Part shown: positions 42,601 to 53,077 of the stretch, one piece after another
Layout of the letters: each line of letters starts with the position of its first letter
Position numbering within the stretch: position 1 is the first letter of the stretch
Assembly: GCA_030704615.1 (NCBI GenBank)
Contig: CM060733.1
Span: forward strand, 11,966,001 to 12,030,000
Length of the DNA stretch: 64,000 nucleotides
Source of the DNA: Takakia lepidozioides
Taxonomy: Eukaryota; Streptophyta; Takakiopsida; Takakiales; Takakiaceae
Direction of reading: 5' to 3'
Position numbers and translations under genes: made by a program
The notes under the pieces: model-generated
Databases searched by the model: none
Told to the model about the DNA's origin: nothing
What the model saw: only the letters and a program-made list of their open reading frames with translations

Positions 42601-43333
42601 AGACAAAAAAGCCTACCAGCCCGGTGTAAAGTAATCTTAAACCGTTAGATCTTAAACAATCTAGACCGTTAGATCCTGTAAAATCTAACGATTCAAAATA
42701 ATTTCCATCACATGATCTAACCTTGTACAACCACGTATTTTAATCTCATATATCTTGCGATCCTTGTTAAGCCACGTCCATCCAGGTCCAATTTATTGAA
42801 CAGATATCAAATCGACACACCGTATAGGCGGATGGATGAACCCATCCATTGAATGAATTCATTAATGTATATGTCTTTGAAATGACATGTGTAGTGATGT
42901 AGTCATATATATAGAGTTATGAAACAATTTGCAGTAAGGGACTCATAAGTTTACATGCCATGTCATCGATGGATAAACTCATCCAATGGATGAATACATT
43001 CATGTATGTGCTTTCAAAATGACACGTGTAGGGATGTAGTCGTATAAATAGAGCTGTAAAACCACCTTCAGTCATGGAGTCACAAGATTCCATGAAACGT
43101 CGTCCACGTGTAGTCAAACATATCACACTAGTCATAAAACCATCCTTGTCATCATGATCAACAATGTTTGACCAATGCTCCCTAATTTTCCGGAGTCATG
43201 TAGTGATATCCATTACTATAAAGTGATAAAACTATGACTGCAACGCATTTCAGCGCTTTGTAGTCGTATACCTAGTGCCGTTTTTATGACTCCGCCAAAT
43301 CCGTAGTCCTAAAAACACTTATATCTTATAGTG

Positions 43334-44003
43334 CAAGTTGAGTGACGAGGATCGGGTGGAAGTGGCTCCCACCTATTTGAGGGGCTATGCTCAACAATGG
43401 TGGCAGAATCGCCTTCATGACCAAGGTTCAAACCCAGAAATCTTGAGCTGGAGTGGGTTCAAGGAACTTATAAAAAGACAGTTTGTGCCCCTCAACGCGT
43501 CCTGGCTTGTCTGGGACAAGATGAGGAATTTGAAGCAAACGGATGATATCGGGGATATGTTCAGGCTTTCAATGTGCTGTTGCTCGAAGTCGCGGATATG
43601 GCAGAACCAGAAATGGTCTTCAACTTTGTAGCGGGACTGGCCCCGGGCCAGGCGGAAGTTGGAGGAGAAGCCACCTAAGACTTTGAATGAGGCAATTGAA
43701 AGGGCTGAATGTTTCTCGGATGTCCCTAGGGGCGAAAGACAAGGCCGTACGGAGCTGAACCACAAGAAGGCCCGGCAAGAGGGTGACTCCTTCCAACCGG
43801 AAAAGAAGTGGGATAGGCCACGCGGCGACAATGACACATGGAAATCGAAGGGAGGGGCTTCACACGTCAAAGCGGCACTTGGTGCTCCGAAAGGAAAATC
43901 AGGTGCGGCTGCTTATGGTGGACATAAGACGACCTTCGATGGAGTGTGCTTTAATTGCGGGGAGCCCGGGCACATGGCCAAAGATTGCGCAAAACCCTGA
44001 CAA
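43334..44003 (+). pseudogene. Chromovirus gag, C-terminal part with CCHC knuckle
   Basis: Continues gag as LSDEDRVEVAPTYLRG, with frameshifts near 43560 and 43660. It ends with the zinc knuckle CFNCGEPGHMAKDC (about 43950-43990), the RNA-binding nucleocapsid motif. Confidence 0.85.
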
Positions 44004-44477
44004 TTGAACATGACTCGGGCGACCACGAAACTGTCCGAAGATTCCATCAGCCGCTTGGTGAAGGCGGTAGTCGCCAAGACTTGCAAGGTAGGCAACTACT
44101 CTTGTGAGTTGTATCAGGAGACTGGCCCCTTGCGTAAAGGGAGTCAGTTAATGTTCGTGAGTGGGATAATTTCTAGAACTAACGTAGCGTTGTTGGTGGA
44201 CACAGGAGCGTCGCACTCCTTCATGACACCGGCAACGGCACGGAAGCTGGGGCTCTCGACAAGTGATGTGAGGTCGGCGTGCGATATTCCTCTTCAGCTG
44301 GGGAGTTGGAAGGGACGTGAGAACTTCACCATTTGCGAGATCGATGGAGTGGATCTCATTTTGGGGATGACCTTTTTGAGCAAATCCGGAGTGGTCATAG
44401 ATGGCCGCAAGAGAATAATCAGGCTACCTTGTGGGAATGGTGGCAAAGTTTTACGGGTGTCGGAAACATCCAACTGA
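44004..44477 (+). pseudogene. Chromovirus aspartic protease
   Basis: The frame contains ALLVDTGASHSFM (active-site DTG) and ILGMTFLSKSGVVID, as in gypsy proteases. No stop lies inside the domain, but it is not in one frame with gag or RT. Confidence 0.85.
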
Positions 44478-45265
44478 GTGGGAGGGCGAATAAACATGCT
44501 GACAACAAAAGAGTGGGCAGTGGAGGAGCCACACGAGCCCCAGTTTTTGCTTTACGTAAAACAAGTGGAAGGAGAAGTTGATAGGGAGCCTAGCCCAGAT
44601 TGGATCAAGGGGATCCTAGAGAAATACCAGGATGTGATGCCGGAGGATTTACCAAGCGGCTTGCCACCGCGAAGAGGAGTTGACCACAAGATAGAGGTGA
44701 TACCGGGATCGGAGCCGTTTGCCAAGGCGCCCTACCGGTTGAGCCACAGAGAGTTGGTCGAGCTGAAGGCCCAGCTCAAGGATCTAATGTCAAAGGGGTA
44801 CATCCGGCCAAGTAAGTCACCTTACGGAGCCCCGGTGCTATTCGCAGACAAGAAGGATGGGACGCTGCGGATGTGTGTCGATTACAGGGCTCTGAATAAG
44901 GTGACTATAAAAAAACGGTACCCTTTGCCAATGATCGACGACCTCTTCAATCGGTTGGCAGGAGCAAAGTTCATTCCTACCAAGGAGACGACAACGGCGC
45001 AGGAGACGGGGCGACTTTACTTCGCCCACGTCTTCAAGCATCATGGACTCCCAAAGGATATTGTCTCGGACCGCGATCCAAAGTTTACAAGTAAATTTTG
45101 GAGAACACTTTGAAAGAAAATGGGGACAAGGCTCAAGATGAGCACGGCCTTCCGACCTACAACGGACGGCCAAATGGAAAGAGTGAATTCCGTGGTGAAG
45201 CAAATCTTGCGGAATTATGTGTCGGCAGACCAGTCAGACTGGGTGGAGCATTTGGATGCGGCATA
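44478..45265 (+). pseudogene. Chromovirus RT truncated and fused to integrase
   Basis: Begins with RT N-terminal motifs ([54 protein letters not shown]). At about 44985 it passes straight into an integrase core ([35 protein letters not shown]). The RT palm with YxDD, RNase H and the integrase zinc domain are deleted. A stop at 45113 with a frame change, and a TAG near 45265, follow. Confidence 0.85.
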
Positions 45266-45934
45266 GTTCTGTTACAATAACACAAAACACTCCGCAACGG
45301 GAGTTTCCCCTTTCGTATTGGTCTATGGAAAAGCACCTCTGGTGCCGACAAGTTGGGCCGCCCAAGACAATGAAGAGCAGGTAGCAGCAGCGGTGCTGGA
45401 AGAACGCGAGCGTTTGTTGGAGCTCGCAAAGTACAACATTGCCAAAGCTAGGAAACGGTATGAACGACAGACAAATCGGAAGCGGAGGGAAGTTAAGTTT
45501 GAGGCAGGCACGGAGGTCTGGTTGAACATCAAGAATTTTCGACTACCTCCGGAAGTGAATCCAAAGTTCGTACCTCCGTATGCAGGGCCCTTTCGCATTC
45601 GGAAGGTTATAAATGAGGATGTGTATGAATTGGAGCTACCGGCAAACAACAAGGTGCATCCGGTATTCCATGTTTCACTTTTGAAGCCTTACTTCAAAGA
45701 TGAAGCGCGTCCGAATCGGCATCAAGTGTTGTGTCCGCCACCTGTGCTGTTGGATCATGAAAATGAACCTGAGTACGAGGTGGAGGCAGTGCTTAAGTTG
45801 AGGAGGTTCAAGAATCAAGAAACGGAGTATCTCGTGAAATGGAAGGGCTATCATCAAGTGGAGGCAACTTGGGTTCTTTCCTCAGAAATGGGAAACGCAT
45901 CCGAGGCGGTTGCAGCTTTCGAAGGGCGACCTCA
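45266..45934 (+). pseudogene. Chromovirus integrase C-terminus and chromodomain
   Basis: Reads NNTKHSATGVSPFVLVYGK, then an integrase tail (FRLPPEVNPKFVPPYAGPF, VHPVFHVSLLKPYF) and a chromodomain (EYLVKWKGYHQVEATWV). Chromodomains of this class guide integration to modified histones. The domain is cut near its end at 45934 by the CACTA-like terminus, and the 3' LTR is missing. Confidence 0.88.
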
Positions 45935-46189
45935 CACTACTATAGATTGTCATTTTTATGACTACGGGTGATAAACCTTGGTAACTACATGAATGGGTTC
46001 ATCTATTGGATGACCTCATCCATCTAAGCATTTGCGTCAATGGAATGACACAAAGTGCAAAAGGTTAATTTTTTTAAAAAATTGCTTTAGGGTTGCCCAC
46101 GTTCCGCCGTGAACACAGAGGACTGGGACTTAGCCTCCTTTTGTCTCCTACGCTACCATTTGTTTTCTTAGTATCGAGCCTTAGCAGTG

Positions 46190-46430
46190 AGAACTTGAGT
46201 CATGGAACGCGACGATCACAGGATATGCAATGCAGGGGGGTGGGATTGAGGCTTTGCGACCTATTCTTGAGCAACTCATGCAGCTTTCTTGAGCTTATTC
46301 TTGAGCAAATGATGCAGGAAGGGCAAGGATATGCACAACGGGGGCATGATATAGAGGCTTCGGAGATGTATGAGCAAATAATGCGGGAAGGGGTGGATTC
46401 ATGGCCCTTCCACTATGGTAGTGGGCCTCT
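46190..46430 (+). pseudogene. PPR scrap
   Basis: In several frames it gives GYAQRGHDIEASEMYEQIMRE and ILEQLMQ-like pieces of the PPR S/P motif. It is too damaged for a gene. Confidence 0.55.
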
Positions 46431-46599
46431 TTGTTTCTGCTGTTGTCCCATCTTTTAGTCTTTTCTACTCTTTCAAAAATGGGTACAGGCATTAACTTGG
46501 CTTGAAGACTACTGGGGCAAGCAATGTCTAAATATCATTTTTTTTCTTTTTCTATCCCTAGATATAATAAGTGCCTTCCTTGTTCTTTTACTGAGTTCA

Positions 46600-48480
46600 T
46601 TTCACTGAATCAGCCCTAAATGTTGAATTCTGCAAATTAGCCGGTTGAGTGAACCTTAAATAGTTTGGAGTGACTTTGACATGATACTGCCAATGTGACA
46701 ACAAGATTAGTACCCAGAAACTAACAGAGACGAGGAGAAGCTGTGGAATGAATATTTTTCTGACCCAGTCAACGTGGGACAATTGAGCAAAAAGGTGAAT
46801 GCTAGTTGGATTACAAAGAGTAGCAGATGCAATTGAGCATAGGAACTAGAGTGATATATTGAGTTGGGTGTTTCCTAGAACAGATGTAGGCTGTCATTGT
46901 CAGCTTCTAGTAGCAAGGCAAAGATGTATGCATGATTTGTGCAGAGGCATGGATAGGTGAAGGAGCAGGGATAGAGTGTGGGTCCAGATTCATCCAAGAG
47001 GGCCGCATTTCAAGCTCCACATTACCTACGATTCCTTGTGGAAGGATAGCTACAAGAAACCTGCATGGGTAGATAGTCAACTGGAAGCCACAGCAGCAGC
47101 GGCGCCACAATTGATAAATCAGACACTGCTAATGAAGGCATCTTCTTCAACACATTTCACCCTGTTTTTTCCTCTTATCAGAATCCTTCTTCTTCCATGT
47201 TGAATTCTGCAAGTTAGCTGGTTGAGTGAACCTTTGATAGTTTGGAGTGACTTTGACATGATACTGCCAAGGTGACAATAATAAAGTATCCAGAAACAGG
47301 TAACAGAGATGATGAGAAGCTGTGGAATGAGTACTTTTCGGACCCCAGTCAATGGTGGGACAACCAAGGCAAAAAGGTAAATGCCTGTACAATTACAGAG
47401 AGTAGCAGACGCAATTCAGCATAGGAATGAGTGTGATAAGTTGAGTTGGGTGTTTCCTAGAACAAATGTAGGCTGTCATTGTCAGCTGCTAGCAGCAAAG
47501 CAAGGATGTATGCATGATTTGTGCAGAGACATGGATGATAATTGAAGGAGCAGGGATAGAGTGTGGGTCTAGATTCATCCAAGAGGGCCGGATTTCAACC
47601 TCCGGATTACCTATGATTCCCTGTGGAAGGATAGCTACAACAAACCCACATGGGAAGATGGTCAACTGGAAGCCACAACAGCAGCGGGACAATTGATAAA
47701 ATCAGGCACTGCTAATGAAGGCACCTTCTTCAACACATTTCACCCTGTTTTTCCCTCTTATCAGAACCAACCCTAAATTTCCATGTTGAATTCTTCAAGT
47801 TAGCTGGTTGAGTGAATCTAATTTAGAGTGACTTTAATTTAGAGTGACTTTGACATGATACTGCCAATGTGACACCAGGAAAGTATCGAAAAACAAGTAA
47901 CAGAGATGAGGAGAAGCTGGGGAATGAACACGTTTCTGACCCCAGTCAACGGTGTAACAATCGACACCAAAGGGTGAATGCCTATTAGATTACAGAGAGT
48001 AGCCGACACAATTTAGCATAGGAACTAAGAGTGATAAGCTAAGTTGGGTGTTTCCTAGAACAACTCTATGTTGTCATTGTCATCTGCTAGCAACAAGTGC
48101 AAAGATAAATGCATGATATGTGCAGAAGCATGGATAGCTGAAGGAGCAGGGATAGAGTATGGGTCCAGATTCATCCAAGAGGGCTGGATTCAAGCTCTAG
48201 ATTACCTATGATTCCTTGTGGAAGGGAAACCTACATGGGTACATGGTCAACTGGAAGCCACAGCAGCAGCGACACAATTCATAAAATCAGTCATTGCTAA
48301 TCAAAGCACCTTCTTCAACACACTTCACCATGTTTTCCCTTTTTATCAAAATCGGCCCTGAATTTTCATGTTGAATTCTGCAAGTTAGCTGGTTGAGTGA
48401 ACCTTTGATAGTTTGGAGTGACTTTGACATGATACTGCCAAAGTGACAACAAAGAAGTATCCAGAAATAGGTTCCAATCT
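46600..48480 (+). repeat. Tandem array of repeat R (~580-bp units)
   Basis: GTTGAATTCTGCAA-like starts at 46622, 47199, 47784 and 48370 give spacings of 577, 585 and 586. Each unit contains GAGTGACTTTGACATGATAC, CCTAGAACA, GCAGGGATAGAGT and CTACAAGAAACC blocks in the same order. This is the best-preserved R array in the window. Confidence 0.88.
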
Positions 48481-48489
48481 TGGTCAATA

Positions 48490-49390
48490 CGGACTTATGG
48501 ATTTGTGCACTGTATGGGACAATTTTGAGGTGTTATTTTAATACATTGTCACGCGCTTTTCTTCATGCAATTCATTTGATTTCGTGCATTGATGGCATGG
48601 TCTGTATGTTCTGAAGTCTGAATCACATAGGCAATGACATGATCAACCCCAATGTGCAGGGATTGTGTTGGTTGCAATGCCGTAGTAGATCGATTGTAGC
48701 ATCTGTGTTACTATTCAGACACAGTAGAAACAATATTGCACATGTATGAACTACAAGTCGCAGCCCCCAAGTCAGTGCAACCAGCAGGAGTGTCTGGTTC
48801 CCAACCCACAGTCGATGTAGGCACTAGTGAGGTAGCGCATTTCAAACCTCCAGTTGCATCTGTCACTTAAACACTCCAGTTGTCGACTCCACTTGCAAGT
48901 CGTATAGGCAACCAGCAAACAGCTCACTGCGCCACGCGTTGTGACCTCAGGCCTGCACGTGGCAAGACCCGGGAAGCCACGCATGTCCTTGTAGGTAACC
49001 GCTAGTTCGGTCGCTACTACGAGTCCAGCACTCCAAGACGTAATTCACAACTTCGTGGTCTGACCGTGCAGTCGTTGAAACGACTTGCTAGTTATTTTTG
49101 AACTAGTGGTTAGTGCTCGTGTAATACGAGATCGTAACTATTCAGCAGCGTGAAGCAACGCGGCTACAACGCGTGTCCAGCCTCCAAGAGAACACATGGA
49201 GTTTTCACACCGAGCCACGTGGCTGTATTCCCGGCGTGCACACGGTGGGGAAGTCGGAACCCCCAGTCAAAAGTCCATTGTGGTCGGAGTAGATCTTGTC
49301 CTTTCAGACTCGTAGTCGCCTAGTCGTTTTTTGACTGAAACAACTGGTTTCCGGTCGTTTTTTGAGTCGTTATTTCGGCGATTCCCTGTA
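48490..49390. other. CACTA subterminal region, no gene recognised
   Basis: Contains CGACT/AGTCG-type words (for example CGTTGAAACGACTTGC near 49074), typical of the subterminal DNA of these elements. The stretch 48490-48760 shows nothing. Confidence 0.45.
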
Positions 49391-49393
49391 GTG

Positions 49394-50827
49394 AAATTGA
49401 AGGCTGCCCACAATGTTGCAGTAAGGAAATTGCGTTTGAATTGGCTCTTTGGCTGTGCTCCCATGATCTAAATAGCTGCAAGGGTCTACTGGTACGGCTA
49501 AACCGGCAGAGTCGTGGAAACCATACTTGCGCAACATTTTGTCGATGTAGCAGTACTGGTCCACCTGCATAGTTCTCTGCTCTCTGTTGCGGTTGATGTG
49601 CAGTCCGACATAATTTTTTGGGATAACCATTTGTGATGATGAATGCTTCCCCCATGTATGCCAGTATGTCCTCAGCGCCCTGGGCGGCGGCACTGCAAAT
49701 AATACCGTCATCAACAAAAACCATCAGAATCAATCTGGGATTCTTCCCACTTATGTAAACGCATGGATCGGCTGTAGTAGGTATTAGTGAATATGTCATT
49801 AGGAAACAGTTGAAACGCTCGTTCCATACCCTGCTAGATTGTTTCAATCCATACAGGGCCTTTTGCAGCTTGCAGACTTTTCCAAGCTCGCTCTGATCCT
49901 CAAAACCAATCAGTGGTGACAAGTAGATGTCCTCTTCTATGCTCCCATACAAGAATGTCGTCTTAACATCAAATTGCATCATTTCCATATCCTCTGCTGT
50001 AGCTGTGGATATGATCGCTCTTATGGAATCAAATTTCACCACTGGGCTGAAAGTTTCTGTGTAGTCAACACCCTCGCTGCCTTTGGCACAACTGGCTTTG
50101 AAACGATCCACCTGCCCTTGCAGTCCATACTTCAATTTAAACACCCATTTGTTTCTTATGAGCTTTCTTCTTGCCGGTAGGTCGCTCATCACCCATGTGT
50201 CGTTCTCGATCAATGAGTCATACTCCTCTTGCATGGCTCGTAGCCAGTCTTCTCTTTCTCATGGCTTCGTCTACGGTATCGGGTTTTACAGGCTCGTACT
50301 TGGCGGATTCATTTTGTAGCCCTTCTGCGACGTATACCCAATCACCATATCGAACTGGCGGTCTCCTCTCTCTTACGGAGCCTGCCACTTGCACAAGTTC
50401 AATCGGTTCTGGCATGAGCTCGCTTCTAGCTTCGTTTTCCTGTAGAACGTCTGTGGCTGTCACGGCCTCCATGCTTTCTTGCTGTGTCTGGTGTGCCATT
50501 CGTCGGGTGCCAAGGGCTCAATCATTGTGATATCTCTCCCACTGCGCCATGGCATCCTCTCTCTCTTCCTGCTGCTCACTGGCTAAATCCTGGCTTGGCA
50601 TAGGGAAATCGGGGTCTGTTGGGCTTGATAGTTGCTCTGGTGTTGTTAGCACGATGCTTACACCCGCTACCTCTGGCTCTCTCTGTACTGTGAGCAGAAT
50701 CGTGTTGCTCGCTTCTCTCTCTAGATGCTCTTGTTCAGATCTGATGACTTCTTGCAGCATTGTCTCATCATCAAAAGTCACGTCTCGGCTTTCTATGATC
50801 TTTCTGCTAGCATTCACCCAGATTCGG
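49394..50827 (-). pseudogene. Copia reverse transcriptase
   Basis: The frame 50234-49320 (the last ~25 codons are CACTA DNA) has LIRNKWVFKLKYG, MQFDVKTTFLYGSIEEDIYL, ALYGLKQSSRVWNERF and LILMVFVDDGIICS (intact FVDD catalytic box near 49715), the copia RT order. After a frameshift near 49620 it continues LHINRNREQRTMQVDQYCYI up to NIVGSLQFH. Upstream (50827-50240) is the integrase-RT linker with ESRDVTFDDETML. Frames change near 50510 and 50230. Confidence 0.85.
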
Positions 50828-51625
50828 TATGCTTTACTCTGCTGACTGTATCACATGAGGATACCTCTGGTCGCCTTTGCATCGAGCTTCTTTCTCTCTT
50901 CGGTGGGTACATGCACATAGGCGTCGGCTCCAAATACTCTTATATGCGACTATAGCCTCTCCCCAAAACCGCAAATGGACATTGCTGGAATAAGTCATGC
51001 TCCTAGCTGCTTCCATTATCGTTCTATTTTCTCTCTCTGCTGACCCATTTTGTTTAGGGGTGTATAAGCATGTGAGCTCCTGAGCGATGTTCCTTTCCTC
51101 AAGAAATTTCTAAAACTCTCCCCCTCTATCTGACCTGATGACTTTCATGGTCTCTCCTGTCTCTCCCACCATCTTGCCGTTATAATACTTCTTTAGACAA
51201 TCTAGAGCCTCTGACTTCTTTACACAATAAACGACTCTAAAACAGCTGTGTTCGTCCTTAGCAGCTCTTTGTCGATCAACTTTCCAAGGAAACGGTAATC
51301 GATGGCTCTTACCATATGCCCTTCCCGTACAGAACATTGGCTTGTCCAGGCTAGTCAGCCTCAGTCCTTCAACCGTGTCATCTGCTGCCATCTTGCTGAT
51401 CATTGCATGGTTAATATGGCATAACCTCCGAAGCCATGTGTCGAGACTCTTGGTGCTTCCTCTCTCAGTCTCGGTTCCAAAAGTGTTCGCAACACAAGCG
51501 ATGCTCAATGGAGGTAACGTTTCAAATTAGTAGCTTATACATCGTTCCCTCCATGGTACTATTGTCTTGCCATCCTAGACAAGCTTGCAGCCATTCTTGG
51601 AATGGACGGTGTCAATATTGAGCAA
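50828..51625 (-). pseudogene. Copia integrase
   Basis: Frame 51508-51110 holds the pre-integrase zinc segment (LDTWLRRLCHINHAMISKMA), then KSHRLPFPWKVDRQ and the core ending VIRSDRGGEF. 51016-50834 continues with ENRTIMEAARSMTYSS and FWGEAI. A stop and frameshift separate the two. Confidence 0.82.
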
Positions 51626-52057
51626 AGACGCCTTCTAAACTGAAAACAAAATTTTGCAGCCCAGCTTCAGTACATGCATGACTCCCACTGGTCCCCATCG
51701 TACGTCCTTACTTTGATATCTCCTATCCCATGGACCAGAAGCTTTATCACTCCGATTCCCTGAACAGTTCTTCCTTCAGCAAGAATGTCTCGGTAGGTTG
51801 AGAACCAATGTCTTTTTCTCTGGCATATTGTACTGGTCGGTACATCCACTGTCGGCTATCCAAGTTTTGTCATCACTACAAACCTCGGTCACAATGGCCA
51901 TAAACTCCTTGTTGGAGCTTGTGTTTGGCTTGCTGCTCCAACTCCTACTCTTCTTGTTTGGCTTGTCTTTCGGGCACTCTCTCGCCCAATGTCCAGTCTT
52001 GCCACACTTCGAACACTCAGTGGTCTTTTTCTTTTCTTCAATCTCCTTGCGCTCCTG
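51626..52057 (-). pseudogene. Copia nucleocapsid knuckle and protease
   Basis: The minus strand reads CSKCGKTGHWAREC (about 52010-51970), a CCHC knuckle, then KTWIADSGCTDQYN (about 51865-51825), the copia protease active site (DSG). The frames are interrupted. Confidence 0.8.
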
Positions 52058-52701
52058 TCACTGCTCATAGGTAAGTGAAGGTTTCCGTTCGGCATTCTTC
52101 ATCCTCAGACTGGCAGGGTATGCCATTACAGGGGCAGCTTGCTGCTCTCTATCTTCTCTCTCCTGCATCCTCGACTCTTCCCTCATCAGCCTGATGGTTA
52201 GGTTGCTCAATGTTTTGGCATCGTTGGCTGTGTTGTCCCAGGCTGGGTGAAAATACTCGTATTGATCAGGGAGTTTGCCCAAAAGCTTGGTCATCATCTC
52301 GATTATACTTGTGTCACCTATCTTGATGAGCAGACTTCTCAGTAGCTCGATTCTCCCAAGATACGACGCTATACTATATGTTGGCTCCATCTTAGCCTGG
52401 ACAAACTTCACATGAAGATTATAAGCGCTCTCATTCGCTCTTTTGTCGTGGATAGTCTTTAGTTTGTCCCGGATTGCTTTTGAGCTAGTGCAGCCCACGC
52501 CGTTTTCTAGGACCTTTTCATCTTTGACACAGCAGACTGATGCCTAGACCATCTTTGCGAACCCAGTCCGGTATTGCCGCTGCATCGGTCGACTTCTCTA
52601 CAGTATCGTCTACGATTCCCATCAGGTCTTTACCAAAAAACAAAGTTCTCTCCAGTGAACTGCTTAATATTTGCACTCGCTAGATCTCGACTGTTGTCCA
52701 T
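52058..52701 (-). pseudogene. Copia gag
   Basis: A start ATG is at 52701-52699 (MDNSRDLASANIKQF). After a frame break near 52520 comes a copia gag domain (IRDKLKTIHDKRANESAYNL, LRSLLIKIGDTSIIEMMTKLL). It ends at 52058 with the knuckle following in another frame. Confidence 0.82.
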
Positions 52702-52724
52702 GGTAACAACAAAGGACGTACTCT

Positions 52725-53072
52725 CTTAGCAAACTGCAGGTTACATATGCACGCATGTAACCAATAGCACCAAGAATACACTTAGGACACGGCTTGGCAC
52801 AAAGCGAACTTGGTCCTTTGTGTATTAATGGAAAAAACTGAAGCTACTGCCAGAAGCTTACTTACACAACTGGTCCCGCAGGTACATCTACACATAGCAA
52901 GATACAGTTTTACCTCTCTCTGCCTATCCGTTGCTCTAAGTATTGCTAGCACTCCTGAGAAAAATGATGAGCTGTCCTGATAGCCAAGAACTTCATGAAC
53001 TTCATGATACTCCTTGATACTCTGCACCGTACTAGGCTTACAAGTTACCGTGGTAACTGGATAACTCTTACA
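52725..53072 (-). repeat. Copia 5' LTR
   Basis: Matches 36723-37059. The first ~12 bp of the plus-strand left edge differ (GACGTACTCT for TGTGAGAAAC), so the LTR/internal border is slightly altered. Confidence 0.85.
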
Positions 53073-53077
53073 ATCAG

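Larger units (their letters stand above)
38433..43333. mobile_element. CACTA-like element carrying PPR, LINE and R fragments, TSD CAA
   Basis: The left end is TACTACAATAG (first base C to T relative to CACTA) and the right end is CTTATAGTG. The 3-bp CAA lies on both sides (38430-38432 and 43334-43336), and removing the element restores gag. Subterminal DNA has the shared TTTTTATGACT and many GACTAC/TATGACT words (38450-38830 and 43060-43320). Inside are R copies, two or three reverse PPR fragments, a LINE scrap and repeat S. No transposase was found, so it is non-autonomous. Confidence 0.82.
45935..49393. mobile_element. Second CACTA-like segment with R array (ends uncertain)
   Basis: The left end is CACTACTATAGATTG with TTTTTATGACTACGGG just inside, like the first element. 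The right end is CCCTGTAGTG at 49384-49393, with GTCGTTTTTTGAGTCGTTATT inside. The flanks (TCA left, AAA right) do not match. Either a deletion removed one true end, or these are ends of two elements. The copia codons for FHY end in CACTAC at the right border, which blurs the exact base. Confidence 0.6.
36711..53072 (-). mobile_element. Ty1/copia retrotransposon, split by nested insertions, TSD ATCAG
   Basis: LTR copies at 36711-37059 and 52725-53072 share near-identical sequence (for example TTAGCAAACTGCAGGTTACA). The duplication ATCAG flanks the whole element (36706-36710 and 53073-53077). Between are copia gag, protease, integrase and RT (52701-49394) and the RNase H C-terminus (37260-37080), all on the minus strand. 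DNA from 37261 to 49393 is foreign (chromovirus and CACTA-like). Confidence 0.9.
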
